Of a stretch of DNA of 64,000 bases, positions 1-8,092 are shown piece by piece. The stretch is from Corynebacterium propinquum DSM 44285 (lineage in GTDB: Bacteria; Actinomycetota; Actinomycetes; Mycobacteriales; Mycobacteriaceae). Position 1 is the first letter of the stretch. Each line of letters begins with the position of its first letter. The notes under the pieces were generated by a model. It saw nothing but the letters and a program-made list of their open reading frames with translations, was not told the DNA's origin and did no database searches. The stretch spans positions 4,314-68,313 of the forward strand of contig NZ_AQXC01000009.1 of NCBI RefSeq assembly GCF_000375525.1. The letters run 5' to 3'. The position numbers and the translations under genes are program-made.

Positions 1-152
1 ACCCAGCGGTAGATCGTGGTGTGATCGACCGGCACTCCCCGCTCGGTCATCATCTCTTCGAGGTCGCGATAGCTCACGCCGTAGCGGCAGTACCACCGCA
101 CCGCCCACAGGATGATTTCACGAGGGAACTGCCGACCGGAGAAGATGCCCAT
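1..152 (-). mobile_element. IS6-family (IS1628-like) transposase, 5' part
   Basis: This is the first 50 or so codons of a DDE transposase; the rest lies outside the window. The start is the ATG whose complement is at 150-152. The visible protein begins MGIFSGRQFPREII and contains WAVRWYCRYG and VDHTTIYRW, the N-terminal helix-turn-helix region of IS6-family enzymes, closest in memory to corynebacterial IS1628. A terminal inverted-repeat-like sequence lies about 40 bases upstream. The element moves by replicative transposition and probably inserted into the gene whose remnant follows. Family assignment is firm; the exact element is not. Confidence 0.88.
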
Positions 153-189
153 GGACCTGATTATTCCACGCCGGTCTTCCTACTGCCCC

Positions 190-207
190 AACTTTGCAAC
201 AGCACCC
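190..207. repeat. Terminal inverted repeat of the IS6-family element
   Basis: The outward-facing sequence, read on the minus strand, contains GGTGCTGTTGCAAAGTT. This matches the GG..CTGTTGCAAA pattern at the ends of IS6-family elements. It marks the boundary between the insertion sequence and the interrupted host gene. The partner repeat and any target duplication are outside the window. Confidence 0.75.
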
Positions 208-451
208 TTTTCGGGGTTGTGTACTCGCATCGATTGCTGTCGCCGCAGGCCTTGCAGTGCCTATGGCTGCTGTTGAAGCTAGCGAATATCCTGATTCGTT
301 CATTGGACTTGGAACAATGGTCACCTATATTTACTCTGCGTTTGCTCTCTTCTTTCTCAATCTTTTGGTTGCATTTGTCATGGAATTAAAAAAGGTTCGC
401 ACGTACGGTAATCAGGTTCCACTAATTAAGAATGGCCCCATTCACAAGTAG
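208..451 (+). pseudogene. 3' remnant of a small membrane or secreted protein gene cut by the IS
   Basis: An open frame runs from the IS end to the stop at 449-451. It encodes a hydrophobic stretch (SIAVAAGLAVPMAAVEA), then a second hydrophobic segment (YSAFALFFLNLLVAFVM) and a short basic tail. The only in-frame start, a TTG at 194, lies inside the terminal repeat of the insertion sequence, so the native 5' end is missing. I do not recognise the family. It is probably the broken C-terminal part of a membrane protein; read-through from the IS could still express a chimera. Confidence 0.5.
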
Positions 452-499
452 TCTGGCAGCTCGGGGAATATTTCGGGCCAGTGTTTTGTGCTGACTGCG

Positions 500-505
500 T
501 ATAGT
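500..505 (+). promoter_or_regulatory. Candidate -10 element for the glycosyltransferase
   Basis: TATAGT lies about 50 bases before the preferred start of the glycosyltransferase and is a good match to the corynebacterial TANAAT -10 pattern. No clear -35 is visible, which is common in this genus. Confidence 0.35.
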
Positions 506-557
506 TCTAGTCCTTCTGATGTGGATGCAGCCCTACCCCGCTAAGCTGGTACGGAAT

Positions 558-1679
558 ATGAAGATCTTATTGCTGTGCTGGCGCGATTCCACCCACCCGC
601 AAGGTGGCGGTTCCGAGCTGTATTTGGAGCGGGTAGGGGAATACCTTGCGCGAGCAGGGCATGAGGTGATTTACCGATCCGCGGCGCACACTGATATGCC
701 ACGGCGTTCGGTGCGCGATGGCGTGCGTTATTCACGCAGCGGCGGGAAGTTCACGGTGTATCCGAAAGCACTGTTGGGCATACTCGTCGGCAAGCTGGGG
801 CTGGGCACGTTGGCGAACCTTGATGTGGTCGTCGATACGCAAAATGGAATTCCTTTTTTTGCGCGCTTGGTGTTTCGCCCAACGGTGCTGCTCACGCACC
901 ACTGGCACAAGGAACAATGGCCGGTTGCTGGGCCGGTGCTGGCGCGGGTTGGTTGGTTGTTGGAATCGAAAATCGCGCCGAAGGTGTACCGGGGCGCGCC
1001 CTATGTGACTGTTTCGCAGGCCTCCAAGGAGGATTTACAGTCCCTCGGGGTGCCGGATGCTGCGATCATTGAAAACGGTGTGGATGAGGTGCCCGCGCTC
1101 ATACCGCGCTTGGAGCGTCGTGGGGTGCACATTGTCACGCTGTCGCGGCTGGTTCCGCATAAACAAATCGAGCACGCCATCGATGCGCTAGCTGGGCTGG
1201 TTGGGGCAAATGGGCTTGCCGACGACGTCGTGCTAGATGTCATTGGTTCCGGCTGGTGGGAAGATAAATTGCGGGCTTATGCGGAAGCCTCCGGGGTGGG
1301 CGAGCGCGTGTTTTTTCATGGGCAAGTTACCGACGACTATAAGCACGCGTTACTTGAGCGTGCCGAAGTACACGTGATGCCTTCGCGGAAAGAAGGCTGG
1401 GGTTTGGCCGTTGTCGAGGCAGCTAAACATTCCGTGCCGACGGTTGGTTATAGCTTTGGGCTGCGTGATTCCGTCGGGCACGGGCGCACCGGGTTGCTCG
1501 CTGATACTCCAGAGCAGTTGACGGTACAGTTGCAAAAAATTCTTGCCGACGACTCCTTGCGTGCAAAGCTCGGTGCCGGGGCGAGGAAGTTCGCGGAACA
1601 GTTTTCCTGGGAAAAGACCGGTCAGCGCTTTGCTGAGTTATTGGAAGATGTGGTTGCTAGAGATGCTGGGCGCGGTTGA
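558..1679 (+). CDS. Family 4 glycosyltransferase (GT-B fold)
   Basis: The protein (about 373 residues) has a GT-B layout. The N-terminal acceptor domain opens MKILLLCWRDSTHPQGGG, with the glycine-rich loop for the nucleotide sugar, and the C-terminal domain carries the E-x7-E type motif in PSRKEGWGLAVVEAA. Family 4 enzymes transfer hexoses from nucleotide donors and retain anomeric configuration; in corynebacteria they often build mannolipids or other envelope glycans. The start at 558 is chosen because the domain begins there; upstream in-frame ATGs at 519 and 525 add 11-13 residues unlike the family. The substrate cannot be told. The next gene is only 62 bases downstream, so co-transcription is possible. 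Confidence 0.8.
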   Translation: MKILLLCWRDSTHPQGGGSELYLERVGEYLARAGHEVIYRSAAHTDMPRRSVRDGVRYSRSGGKFTVYPKALLGILVGKLGLGTLANLDVVVDTQNGIPFFARLVFRPTVLLTHHWHKEQWPVAGPVLARVGWLLESKIAPKVYRGAPYVTVSQASKEDLQSLGVPDAAIIENGVDEVPALIPRLERRGVHIVTLSRLVPHKQIEHAIDALAGLVGANGLADDVVLDVIGSGWWEDKLRAYAEASGVGERVFFHGQVTDDYKHALLERAEVHVMPSRKEGWGLAVVEAAKHSVPTVGYSFGLRDSVGHGRTGLLADTPEQLTVQLQKILADDSLRAKLGAGARKFAEQFSWEKTGQRFAELLEDVVARDAGRG

Positions 1680-1722
1680 TGGGGGTTGTCGCAGTGGCCT
1701 GAACGGTGTCGGCTGTGTTCTG

Positions 1723-1741
1723 GAAAGGTAGGCTATGCTTT
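1723..1741. promoter_or_regulatory. Weak DtxR-like site before the first siderophore-interacting gene
   Basis: The 19-mer has the central TAGGCTA core of the DtxR consensus TWAGGTTAGSCTAACCTWA and matches 13 of 19 positions. It overlaps the ribosome-binding region of the SIP gene, a plausible place for iron-dependent repression. The match is modest and could be chance. Confidence 0.3.
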
Positions 1742-2659
1742 ATGAATTCCTCGGAGATGAATACCGCGCCTGAAGAGAAGCTAGAGAACAACACCGCGAA
1801 GCCAGAGAAGTCGGAAAAGCCAAAGAAAAAACGGCAAGTACGGGAAGCCACCGTCACGGGGCGTACCCAGTTATCCCGCACTATGGTGCGTCTCAGTTTT
1901 TCTTGCCCGAGCTTGGCTGGAGGCGAATTTCCGTTTACTGATCATTATGTCAAGCTGCTTTTTGCGCCAGCAGGGGCCGACTACAGCTGGCCATTTGATG
2001 TAGAAGAAATAAAGAAAACCCAGCCGAGGGAGCACCAGCCGGTGCGCCGAACTTACACCTTCCGCCGGATCGATCCGGCCACGGGAGATTTTGAGATCGA
2101 TTTTGTGGTGCATGGCGAGCACGGCGTTGCCGGGGTGTGGGCGCACAACGCGAAGATCGGTGAACGCATCGGTTTTCTCGGGCCTGGTGGAAAATGGCAC
2201 CCAAGCGATGACTACGAACATTTTGTATTAGCTGGTGATGAAGCCGCGGCACCCGCGATTGCCGCCGCGTTGGAAAACCTGCCGGAAAACACCACTGCCG
2301 ATGTGTACCTGGAGATCGCCGATGCAGAGTGCACCATGCCCATGCCGGAACCGGCTGGTGTCAACCTGCATTGGGTGCTGCAGGATGGGCGCATGCCGGG
2401 TACTGCTTTGGTTTCTGCTATCCGTGAGGCCGGTTACCCAGCGAAGCGGACCAGCTGGTTTGTCCATGGTGTTGCCGAAATGATCAAAGACGTCCGAAAG
2501 TTTTTGTACGTGGACGGTGATATCGCGAAAGAGGACACTTCGATTTCTGGGTACTGGCGATTGCGCATGACCGAAGATGAATGGCAGGCATCCAAGATGG
2601 AGTTCAATCAAAGCGTCGAAGACGAAGAACGCGCGCTACGCAGTCAGCGTAGCGCGTAG
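1742..2659 (+). CDS. Siderophore-interacting protein (FAD-dependent ferric reductase family)
   Basis: This is a ViuB/SIP-family flavoprotein of about 305 residues. Such proteins reduce ferric siderophore complexes in the cytoplasm to release iron. The FAD-binding signature RRTYTFR lies in the N-terminal barrel domain, followed by the SIP C-terminal domain (FVLAGDEAAAPAIAAAL and TSWFVHGVAEM). The N-terminus is a lysine/glutamate-rich, probably disordered tail of about 40 residues. The ATG at 1742 is preferred over the longer frame from 1706 because AAAGG lies upstream at workable spacing; an ATG at 1757 is an alternative. A second SIP gene lies at 17941-18882, so the organism probably handles more than one siderophore. 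Confidence 0.85.
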   Translation: MNSSEMNTAPEEKLENNTAKPEKSEKPKKKRQVREATVTGRTQLSRTMVRLSFSCPSLAGGEFPFTDHYVKLLFAPAGADYSWPFDVEEIKKTQPREHQPVRRTYTFRRIDPATGDFEIDFVVHGEHGVAGVWAHNAKIGERIGFLGPGGKWHPSDDYEHFVLAGDEAAAPAIAAALENLPENTTADVYLEIADAECTMPMPEPAGVNLHWVLQDGRMPGTALVSAIREAGYPAKRTSWFVHGVAEMIKDVRKFLYVDGDIAKEDTSISGYWRLRMTEDEWQASKMEFNQSVEDEERALRSQRSA

Positions 2660-2660
2660 T

Positions 2661-4220
2661 TTAGTCAGCTGAACGCCGCGCGGGGGCCAATTGCGCCAAT
2701 CGGTAACGCTGTTTCGGGCTCCGCTGTGGGGCTGTAGCGCTTACAAGATTTTCGGTTAGTAACTGGCGGAGACTGCGCCGGATAGTTTCTGCTGTCACAC
2801 CCGCAGCGTCGGCTAGTTCTTTGGTGCTGGCAGAATCATGCGTGCGCAAGTAATCCACAATCGCCTCACGTGTGGAGGTATTTACCGCAGGCTTAGAGTG
2901 CGCTATGGAATGTGCATGAGCTGAGGATTCCGTGTGTTTTGTGAGCGTCGTGTGTTCTGTCTCGCCGCGCTTATAAAACAGCAAAGCGAAGCGTGTCAGA
3001 CTGTTCCGAACTTCCGGTGGCGGCAGGAGGTCGCGGTGCAATTTGTCTAAGATCTCTTGGTAGCCGGAGCCGCGATTTTCGGCCACGAAGCCGTCGTCAA
3101 GATACGGAGTGGATTCTAAAATGCGGGATAGAGCAAGATTCCGTGAACTCGAAATGCCATCCGTTCCCAAAGTATCGACAGTGACAGCGCCGTACAGTCC
3201 ACCTGGATTACGGACCTCCAAGCGATCGGCGAATAAATCTACTTGGACCTGTGTGCCACGAGCTTCCGGAGAATAATCGCGGTGCATGACAGCATTGGTA
3301 ATGGCTTCTCGTACCGCAACCGGCGGGAAATCAAAAAGATCGTACCGAAACGCCCCGCGCATGATAGCGCCCCGGGGTGAGGTAGCCTGCACCTTGCGAG
3401 TAGCCTCTTCGATCAACAGCGGTATCGGCCCTTCAACGGTTAACGTATCCGTGTAGCGGATTCCGGATGCGTCGCTGGCTTTAGTTGTGCCACGATAATG
3501 GGTGAAGGTAATCGATAACTGCGGGAAAAATTGCTGTGGGTAGGTTCCAAGAGCAAGCAAGCCAGCCAGGGTTGGGCGAACCGTGCCATCAGCATCAGTG
3601 GCTATGATGTTGAGCCGGTGCATGGCCTGCAACGTACTAGCTTTGCCGAAAATTCGTGGGTGAATTTCTTTCTCGCGCGCAATGATGCGGTTCGTGAGCT
3701 CGTCGTCAAGATCATCCAGGCTTGCGCGGTGCACAATCTCCAAATCCCACGACGGCTGATGGGATTGTTCCAATAGCCGGTCAATTTCATAACGCTGCAT
3801 CAAGTGGTCGCCATCAGCGGTACGAATATATGATCCGCGGTACATTCCCTTATTCGTGACGTACGCGGGTTTGTCATAGTCTGCAATAGCTGGAATTTGT
3901 GCGACGACAACCGAACGACCGTCGATTGGGATAGTCTCAATGAATAACGGACGAATTGCCGGGTAGACCTTGGTGGCGGCCGCATTTTGTAGGCCGTCGG
4001 TGATGGCCTGGGCATCGAATTTTTCCGAGGTAGCGAAATTATTGTTCTCGTCGAGCCCAAGGATGAGTAAACCGCCATTGCCATTAGCGAATGCGGAAAT
4101 AGTTTCTGGTAACTCTTTGGGCAAGCCCCCGAACGCAGCTTTAACTTCGACGTCTTGTGTGTCTGTTCCGAGCTCTCGTAGTGAGGCGATTTTCGCGTGA
4201 ATAGCGTTGATGTCAATCAT
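2661..4220 (-). CDS. AlbA_2/Schlafen-type ATP-binding transcriptional regulator (COG2865-like)
   Basis: The N-terminal AlbA_2 domain (about residues 20-120) shows EVKAAFGGLPKELPETISA followed by FANGNGGLLILGLDE. A central GHKL-like ATP-binding region follows (AITNAVMHRDYS, GTQVQVDLFADRLEVRNPGG), and a C-terminal winged helix (residues about 440-510, TKELADAAGVTAETIRRSLR). Proteins with this layout are predicted DNA-binding regulators; related ones sit in stress and defence islands, but the role is rarely known. The start has AAGGGG upstream. The 100 bases before the gene are full of repeated inverted half sites, suggesting self-regulation. It converges on the SIP gene, with stop codons one base apart. 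Confidence 0.75.
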   Translation of the reverse strand: MIDINAIHAKIASLRELGTDTQDVEVKAAFGGLPKELPETISAFANGNGGLLILGLDENNNFATSEKFDAQAITDGLQNAAATKVYPAIRPLFIETIPIDGRSVVVAQIPAIADYDKPAYVTNKGMYRGSYIRTADGDHLMQRYEIDRLLEQSHQPSWDLEIVHRASLDDLDDELTNRIIAREKEIHPRIFGKASTLQAMHRLNIIATDADGTVRPTLAGLLALGTYPQQFFPQLSITFTHYRGTTKASDASGIRYTDTLTVEGPIPLLIEEATRKVQATSPRGAIMRGAFRYDLFDFPPVAVREAITNAVMHRDYSPEARGTQVQVDLFADRLEVRNPGGLYGAVTVDTLGTDGISSSRNLALSRILESTPYLDDGFVAENRGSGYQEILDKLHRDLLPPPEVRNSLTRFALLFYKRGETEHTTLTKHTESSAHAHSIAHSKPAVNTSTREAIVDYLRTHDSASTKELADAAGVTAETIRRSLRQLLTENLVSATAPQRSPKQRYRLAQLAPARRSAD

Positions 4221-4235
4221 GAAACAAACCCCTTA

Positions 4236-4320
4236 AGTATGATTCATGATAAACATACTACACATACGACACTATGTCTTATGTTTGGTGTCGTATGTTG
4301 CATCTCAGTGTTGTATGTCG
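4236..4320. promoter_or_regulatory. Cluster of inverted half sites upstream of the AlbA_2 regulator
   Basis: CATACGACAC at 4263-4272 is perfectly inverted as GTGTCGTATG at 4288-4297. A third related half site (GTTGTATGTCG) follows around 4310-4320, and a separate AGTATG/CATACT pair spans 4236-4260. The sites lie between the start of the regulator gene and the end of the YibE/F gene. They look like a multi-site operator, most simply for the adjacent winged-helix protein. Binding is inferred, not shown. Confidence 0.55.
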
Positions 4321-4329
4321 GTTGCTAAT

Positions 4330-5601
4330 TTATGCTTCCCGCGGGGCAGCATCAACGGCGGCAGGGGCGCGTACAGTCAAAGCAGCAATGGCGGTGGTGA
4401 GTGGAACCGCCAAGACCAGCGCAATCGCTCCGGTAACCGACCGCAGTATTTCCGTCGCCATGATGTCACTGCTGAGAATTTGCCCCAGCGGACGACCAGA
4501 AATACTCAGCAGCAAAAGCGTCGGCAAGGCCACACCCGTATAGCTTAAGACCAGGGTGTATACCATCGACGCAATATGGTCACGGCCGACGCGCATGGCA
4601 CCAGCGAACAAGCGCAGGGGTTTCGCGCCGGGTTCCAGTTCGCGCATTTCGTTGACGGTGGAGGCTTGCGCGATGGTGACGTCGTTAAGAACACCGAGCG
4701 CGCCAATGATCATGCCCGCGAGCATCAACCCGGAAATGCTGACTCCTGGCAGGTAAACCAGGATATTCAAATTATTCTCATCGCCCAGGCCACGGATGCC
4801 GGCGGTGGCCACCGCAAGCGTCGACAAGCCCACGGATAGGCACAATGCCAACAACGTGCCGCCCATGGCACTAGCGGTTTTCCAGCTGAAACCATGCACT
4901 AAAAACAGCACCAAGAACAGCACAGCGGCGCCGCAGGTGAGTGCAAGCAGAATAGCGGAACCACCGTGGATGAGCCCGGGAATAAGAAACGCCGCGATCA
5001 CAGCCAGGGTAATGACCAAGCCGAATACTGCGCGTAGGCCGCGCCAGGCGCCAACCGCGATGATCAGGATGACCGCTGCTGCCAGCCAGAGCCAAATAGT
5101 GGTGCTGCGTTGGAAATCTTGAAAACCATAGCTTCCGGCGTCGTGCTTGGAAAGAGCGATCTTGTCGCCCTCTTCCAATTGCGGATTGCCCGGGATTTCT
5201 GGGTGGATCTCCAGCAGGGTACGTTGGCCTTCATGTTCGCCGGAAGTTAAATCGATTATCGCGTGGGTGCAATCGTGTGGCGCCTCTGGGTTGGTTTGCG
5301 GGGAAGTGTCAAAGACCTGGCCATTCGACGGGGAACCGCACATGCCGGGCTGGACGATGGCGACGGTGCCGTTGACAAGCTCACCGGAAAGTGATGAGGT
5401 TTGCTCGAATTGCTCACTGACCGGGGGCTCTTCATTGGGCGGCCACTGGATGATAAACCCAATGATCGTCGCCGCGGCCGCGAGGATTAGTCCGGCTGCG
5501 AGTACGCGCTGAGGCCACGTCCAGGTTTTGATGGCGCTGAGGTTGCGACCGGATGGCTGATGTTCGGACTGCGACGAGCTAGTGCGGTGATGGCGACCCA
5601 T
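4330..5601 (-). CDS. YibE/F family multi-pass membrane protein
   Basis: The protein of 423 residues has a basic cytoplasmic N-terminus, one transmembrane helix near residues 35-52, an extracytoplasmic domain of about 110 residues, then seven or so transmembrane segments. The conserved YibE/F stretch GVLNDVTIAQASTVNEM is clear. The family is widespread in Firmicutes and Actinobacteria with no established function; transport has been suggested. The C-terminus is alanine-rich. It lies downstream of the SRP RNA region in the opposite direction and is probably a single-gene unit. Confidence 0.85.
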   Translation of the reverse strand: MGRHHRTSSSQSEHQPSGRNLSAIKTWTWPQRVLAAGLILAAAATIIGFIIQWPPNEEPPVSEQFEQTSSLSGELVNGTVAIVQPGMCGSPSNGQVFDTSPQTNPEAPHDCTHAIIDLTSGEHEGQRTLLEIHPEIPGNPQLEEGDKIALSKHDAGSYGFQDFQRSTTIWLWLAAAVILIIAVGAWRGLRAVFGLVITLAVIAAFLIPGLIHGGSAILLALTCGAAVLFLVLFLVHGFSWKTASAMGGTLLALCLSVGLSTLAVATAGIRGLGDENNLNILVYLPGVSISGLMLAGMIIGALGVLNDVTIAQASTVNEMRELEPGAKPLRLFAGAMRVGRDHIASMVYTLVLSYTGVALPTLLLLSISGRPLGQILSSDIMATEILRSVTGAIALVLAVPLTTAIAALTVRAPAAVDAAPREA

Positions 5602-5728
5602 GGGCTAAGAATATCGCCTGCGTGCAGTGTTGCCTAAAAAACCGGTGGCAGAACACTAGTTCAGCACATGTCGCCGGGATGCTGCGAGGTTAGACCACAG
5701 CGGTGGCCATGTGGTAGGTTTGTCTGCA

Positions 5729-5814
5729 GGATCTCGCGTGGCGTTCATCCTCTCAACTCCCCCAGGGCAGGAATGCAGCAAGGGTACGGAGGCTCTGGCG
5801 GGTGCGCGGGGTCC
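5729..5814 (+). ncRNA. ffs: Signal recognition particle small (4.5S) RNA
   Basis: The core holds the characteristic SRP helix 8 region, with GGCAGGAATGCAGCAAGGG (5765-5783) carrying the asymmetric loop bound by Ffh. The ends GGATCTCGCGT (5729-5739) and GCGCGGGGTCC (5804-5814) pair over 11 bases including G-U pairs. A run of T at 5816-5820 follows as a terminator. The RNA joins Ffh to target inner-membrane proteins during translation. Its place a few kilobases before dnaX and recR fits other actinobacteria. The mature 5' end could be a few bases further upstream. Confidence 0.9.
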
Positions 5815-5937
5815 GTTTTTGTTATCTGCTTTGTCAGGTTTCGTGGTTGTGGCAAAGGCGTTGTGACAACGACGTTGTGACGAAGGCGGGATGAAACGCC
5901 AAAGTCGTGCAGCCGAGTAGTGACGAGAGAAAAATAA

Positions 5938-6738
5938 ATGAAAACCATGTTTAGAACGCTGCTGGTTCTCGGAATTATTTCCGAAATCGCAGTGGTAACC
6001 CTCTCGGCGACGTCGTCGTCACTTTCTGGCTGGTGGCTATTGGCCCCTGTCTCAGTCATCGCCGTAGCTTTCCTGCTGTTGTTTGCTGGGATGGTTATGG
6101 ATCGGCGGAAGAAAGGATCTTGGTCGCTCTCCCTCTCTGACACTGCCGAGCGTTTCGGGGTTCCTAGATTGGCGCTGGCTTTGCTGGTTTCGGAGATCAG
6201 TTCGCTGTGGTCGCTCACTAAAATTTTTACACGGCCTTCTTCCACTGCCGGTGTCGACGCCCACCCCGGGTACAAGAACCTACGAACCGTGGTTACCGTA
6301 ATCGTCGGTCTAGTCATCGTTGAAATCACTGTCATACACCTGGCTGTGCCCAGCCAATTTTGGCGCATTCTGCTGCTGGTGCTGAGCATCTACGCACTCT
6401 TATTATTAATCGGGTTTTACACCTCTATTAAGGTCAATCCGCATCTTCTCACACCACGGGGCTTAGAAATCCGACGCGGCCACAGATTCGTGTGTGAGAT
6501 TCCATGGGAAAACTTGGCACGGGCGCAAAAGGTTGGTCCCGGGCAGGGTGGTGACATCATTATCAATGAAGACGGAGAAGTCAGGCTCCCGGTTCTGAGC
6601 GAAGTTAACGTCAGACTTGAGCTGGAGCCACCGGTATTGGCGCAAGACCTGCACAAAGGGCGGGTCGATGTGACTGCAGTCGAAATTTACTGTGACGACA
6701 GAAATTCTTTCCTTGATTCGGTTGCTGAGGCGTGGTAG
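5938..6738 (+). CDS. Membrane protein with C-terminal PH-like domain, unknown function
   Basis: A protein of 266 residues with about four transmembrane helices in two pairs (around residues 5-25, 30-52, 120-137 and 142-162). A soluble C-terminal region of about 95 residues follows; its pattern LTPRGLEIRRGHRFVCEIPW and the strands after it resemble bacterial PH-like domains in actinobacterial membrane proteins. GAGAGAAAAATAA precedes the ATG. It stands alone between the SRP RNA and the Abi gene. No catalytic residues are evident and I cannot assign a role. Confidence 0.7.
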   Translation: MKTMFRTLLVLGIISEIAVVTLSATSSSLSGWWLLAPVSVIAVAFLLLFAGMVMDRRKKGSWSLSLSDTAERFGVPRLALALLVSEISSLWSLTKIFTRPSSTAGVDAHPGYKNLRTVVTVIVGLVIVEITVIHLAVPSQFWRILLLVLSIYALLLLIGFYTSIKVNPHLLTPRGLEIRRGHRFVCEIPWENLARAQKVGPGQGGDIIINEDGEVRLPVLSEVNVRLELEPPVLAQDLHKGRVDVTAVEIYCDDRNSFLDSVAEAW

Positions 6739-6821
6739 TCACGCACTATGTGAAGAACTTAACGCAAGAACTCACCATCACTGGTGGGGGTCGCCCGCAC
6801 ACCGTGGGCACGTAATGGAAT

Positions 6822-6842
6822 TACCTAGTGGATAGGTAGCTT
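6822..6842 (+). terminator. Short hairpin and T-run downstream of the membrane protein gene
   Basis: TACCTA (6822-6827) pairs with TAGGTA (6833-6838) around a five-base loop, followed by GCTTTT. It is a weak intrinsic terminator candidate, or part of a structured RNA preceding the Abi gene. Confidence 0.35.
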
Positions 6843-6903
6843 TTCAGTTTTGCTGGCGCATGGCTACGAATTCTGCCCCTTTGTCCATTAACCCTGAAAA
6901 TCA

Positions 6904-6932
6904 ACGACCCCAAGCACAGAGCTTGGGGTCGT
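6904..6932 (+). ncRNA. Very stable hairpin before the HEPN/Abi gene, candidate abiF-type RNA
   Basis: ACGACCCCAAGC (6904-6915) pairs perfectly with GCTTGGGGTCGT (6921-6932) around a five-base loop, a 12-bp stem with eight G-C pairs. There is no T-run after it, so it is not a normal terminator. Weaker hairpins precede it at 6773-6786, 6793-6809 and 6822-6838. Structured RNAs (the abiF motif) are known upstream of Abi_2/AbiF genes in other bacteria; whether this is one is inference from position and shape. Confidence 0.5.
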
Positions 6933-6990
6933 GGGGTATGGTGCGCCAATCTACATTGACGCTCACATGCCTGAGCATATCATTAAGCGT

Positions 6991-7710
6991 ATGAAGGACA
7001 AAAAAGAACTAGAAACCATGCTTGGCGCGGCTCGTTTCAAAACATACTACACAGCTGCAGGAAACGATACAGAAAAGGCGGTAGCACTATACCGCTGGAA
7101 TACTCGGTTAGCTGGCGCTTTACACTCTCAGTTGTCTTACTTTGAGGTTCTAACACGCAACGCGATGAACAATGCGCTTCAGGACTGGAACTATAAGGAA
7201 AAGGGCTACAGAGATTGGTCCCTCGAATACCAATCAAACCAATTGTTGTACGACATGTTCAAAACGCCTATGGGGCAGGCTAGGAAATGGGCCCGGAAAG
7301 AATCTCAACGTCGAGGTAATGGGCACACACGCAAAAACGCTCCGCCCAGTCACGATGATGTAATAGCTCAATTCACGTTAGGTAATTGGTCGAATCTTCT
7401 CGGAGAGGCATTGCCGGACCATCGTTCAAACGCCAAAAGACTGTGGAAGGAGTGTCTCCACCACGCCTTTCCCAACGCTGGTATTGAAGACCAGTGGAGG
7501 GAAAATATTGGCAAGAAGGTTGAACGGCTGACACGTTTGCGTAACCGAGTATCGCACCAAGAAAACCTTTTGGAAACTAACGTCCGAGGACGACTCAATG
7601 ACCTGATAACAGTACTAAGAGCCATTGACAAAAGTTACCCTTCCTGGACGATGGAAGATTCCCAGGTGCGACGGGTAGCGCAAGAAGATCCTCGCAAAAG
7701 TTGGACGTAA
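6991..7710 (+). CDS. Abi-family HEPN protein, putative abortive-infection effector
   Basis: The protein resembles actinobacterial Abi_2-like proteins: ALYRWNTRLAGALHSQLSYF and EVLTRNAMNNALQDWN near the N-terminus, and a C-terminal HEPN ribonuclease motif R-N-R-V-S-H (RLRNRVSHQENLL). HEPN proteins of this kind cleave RNA and cause dormancy or death on phage infection. I place the start at the ATG 6991 (239 residues); the frame stays open back to a GTG at 6931, but that codon lies inside the hairpin and the extra 20 residues look unlike the family. Base composition is visibly more AT-rich than neighbouring genes, suggesting horizontal acquisition. No separate antitoxin gene is seen; the upstream RNA may fill that role. 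Confidence 0.7.
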   Translation: MKDKKELETMLGAARFKTYYTAAGNDTEKAVALYRWNTRLAGALHSQLSYFEVLTRNAMNNALQDWNYKEKGYRDWSLEYQSNQLLYDMFKTPMGQARKWARKESQRRGNGHTRKNAPPSHDDVIAQFTLGNWSNLLGEALPDHRSNAKRLWKECLHHAFPNAGIEDQWRENIGKKVERLTRLRNRVSHQENLLETNVRGRLNDLITVLRAIDKSYPSWTMEDSQVRRVAQEDPRKSWT

Positions 7711-8023
7711 GGCATGCTTCAATTCTTCGGAATGATCTTCACATTGAAAAATGACAAATATTTTCGTTTTTCAGCTTGTGTAGTTGTCGGTGACAAGTAT
7801 TGAGAATGTGAAGTGTCCAAGTTTTGTTCCGTTTGAGTAGATGGGCATCTCTTCAATCATGCCAAAGAAGTGTGACCACGAGGCAAAGACAACGTGCCCC
7901 GAGTTGTCGATGACTATACCCCGGCAGAAGACTTGTCGATACAAGCCGCGCTCGCTGTCAACCATTCGTGAATAACGGGTGTGTGGACTCCGCGGTCCTG
8001 AGGCTTGGCCATCCAACTCAGCC

Positions 8024-8092
8024 ATGGTGCACTTTTGCAAATAGACCCGCTGAAAACGGACTTTTTAGTCCCTATTTGCAAAAATGCACCAT
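8024..8092. repeat. 21-bp inverted repeat with an inner hairpin
   Basis: The arms 8024-8044 and 8072-8092 are inverted copies with a single mismatch (20 of 21). Both contain TTTGCAAATAG or its complement. Between them GGACT/AGTCC (8058-8071) forms a small hairpin with a four-T loop. It could be a bidirectional terminator, a cruciform operator or the fused ends of a lost element. Confidence 0.65.

Noticed and set aside
7771..8040. 89-residue minus-strand frame with a fairly natural composition
   Set aside because: It begins inside the 21-bp inverted repeat, shows no recognised domain and has no ribosome site. It could be a remnant but cannot be supported as a gene.
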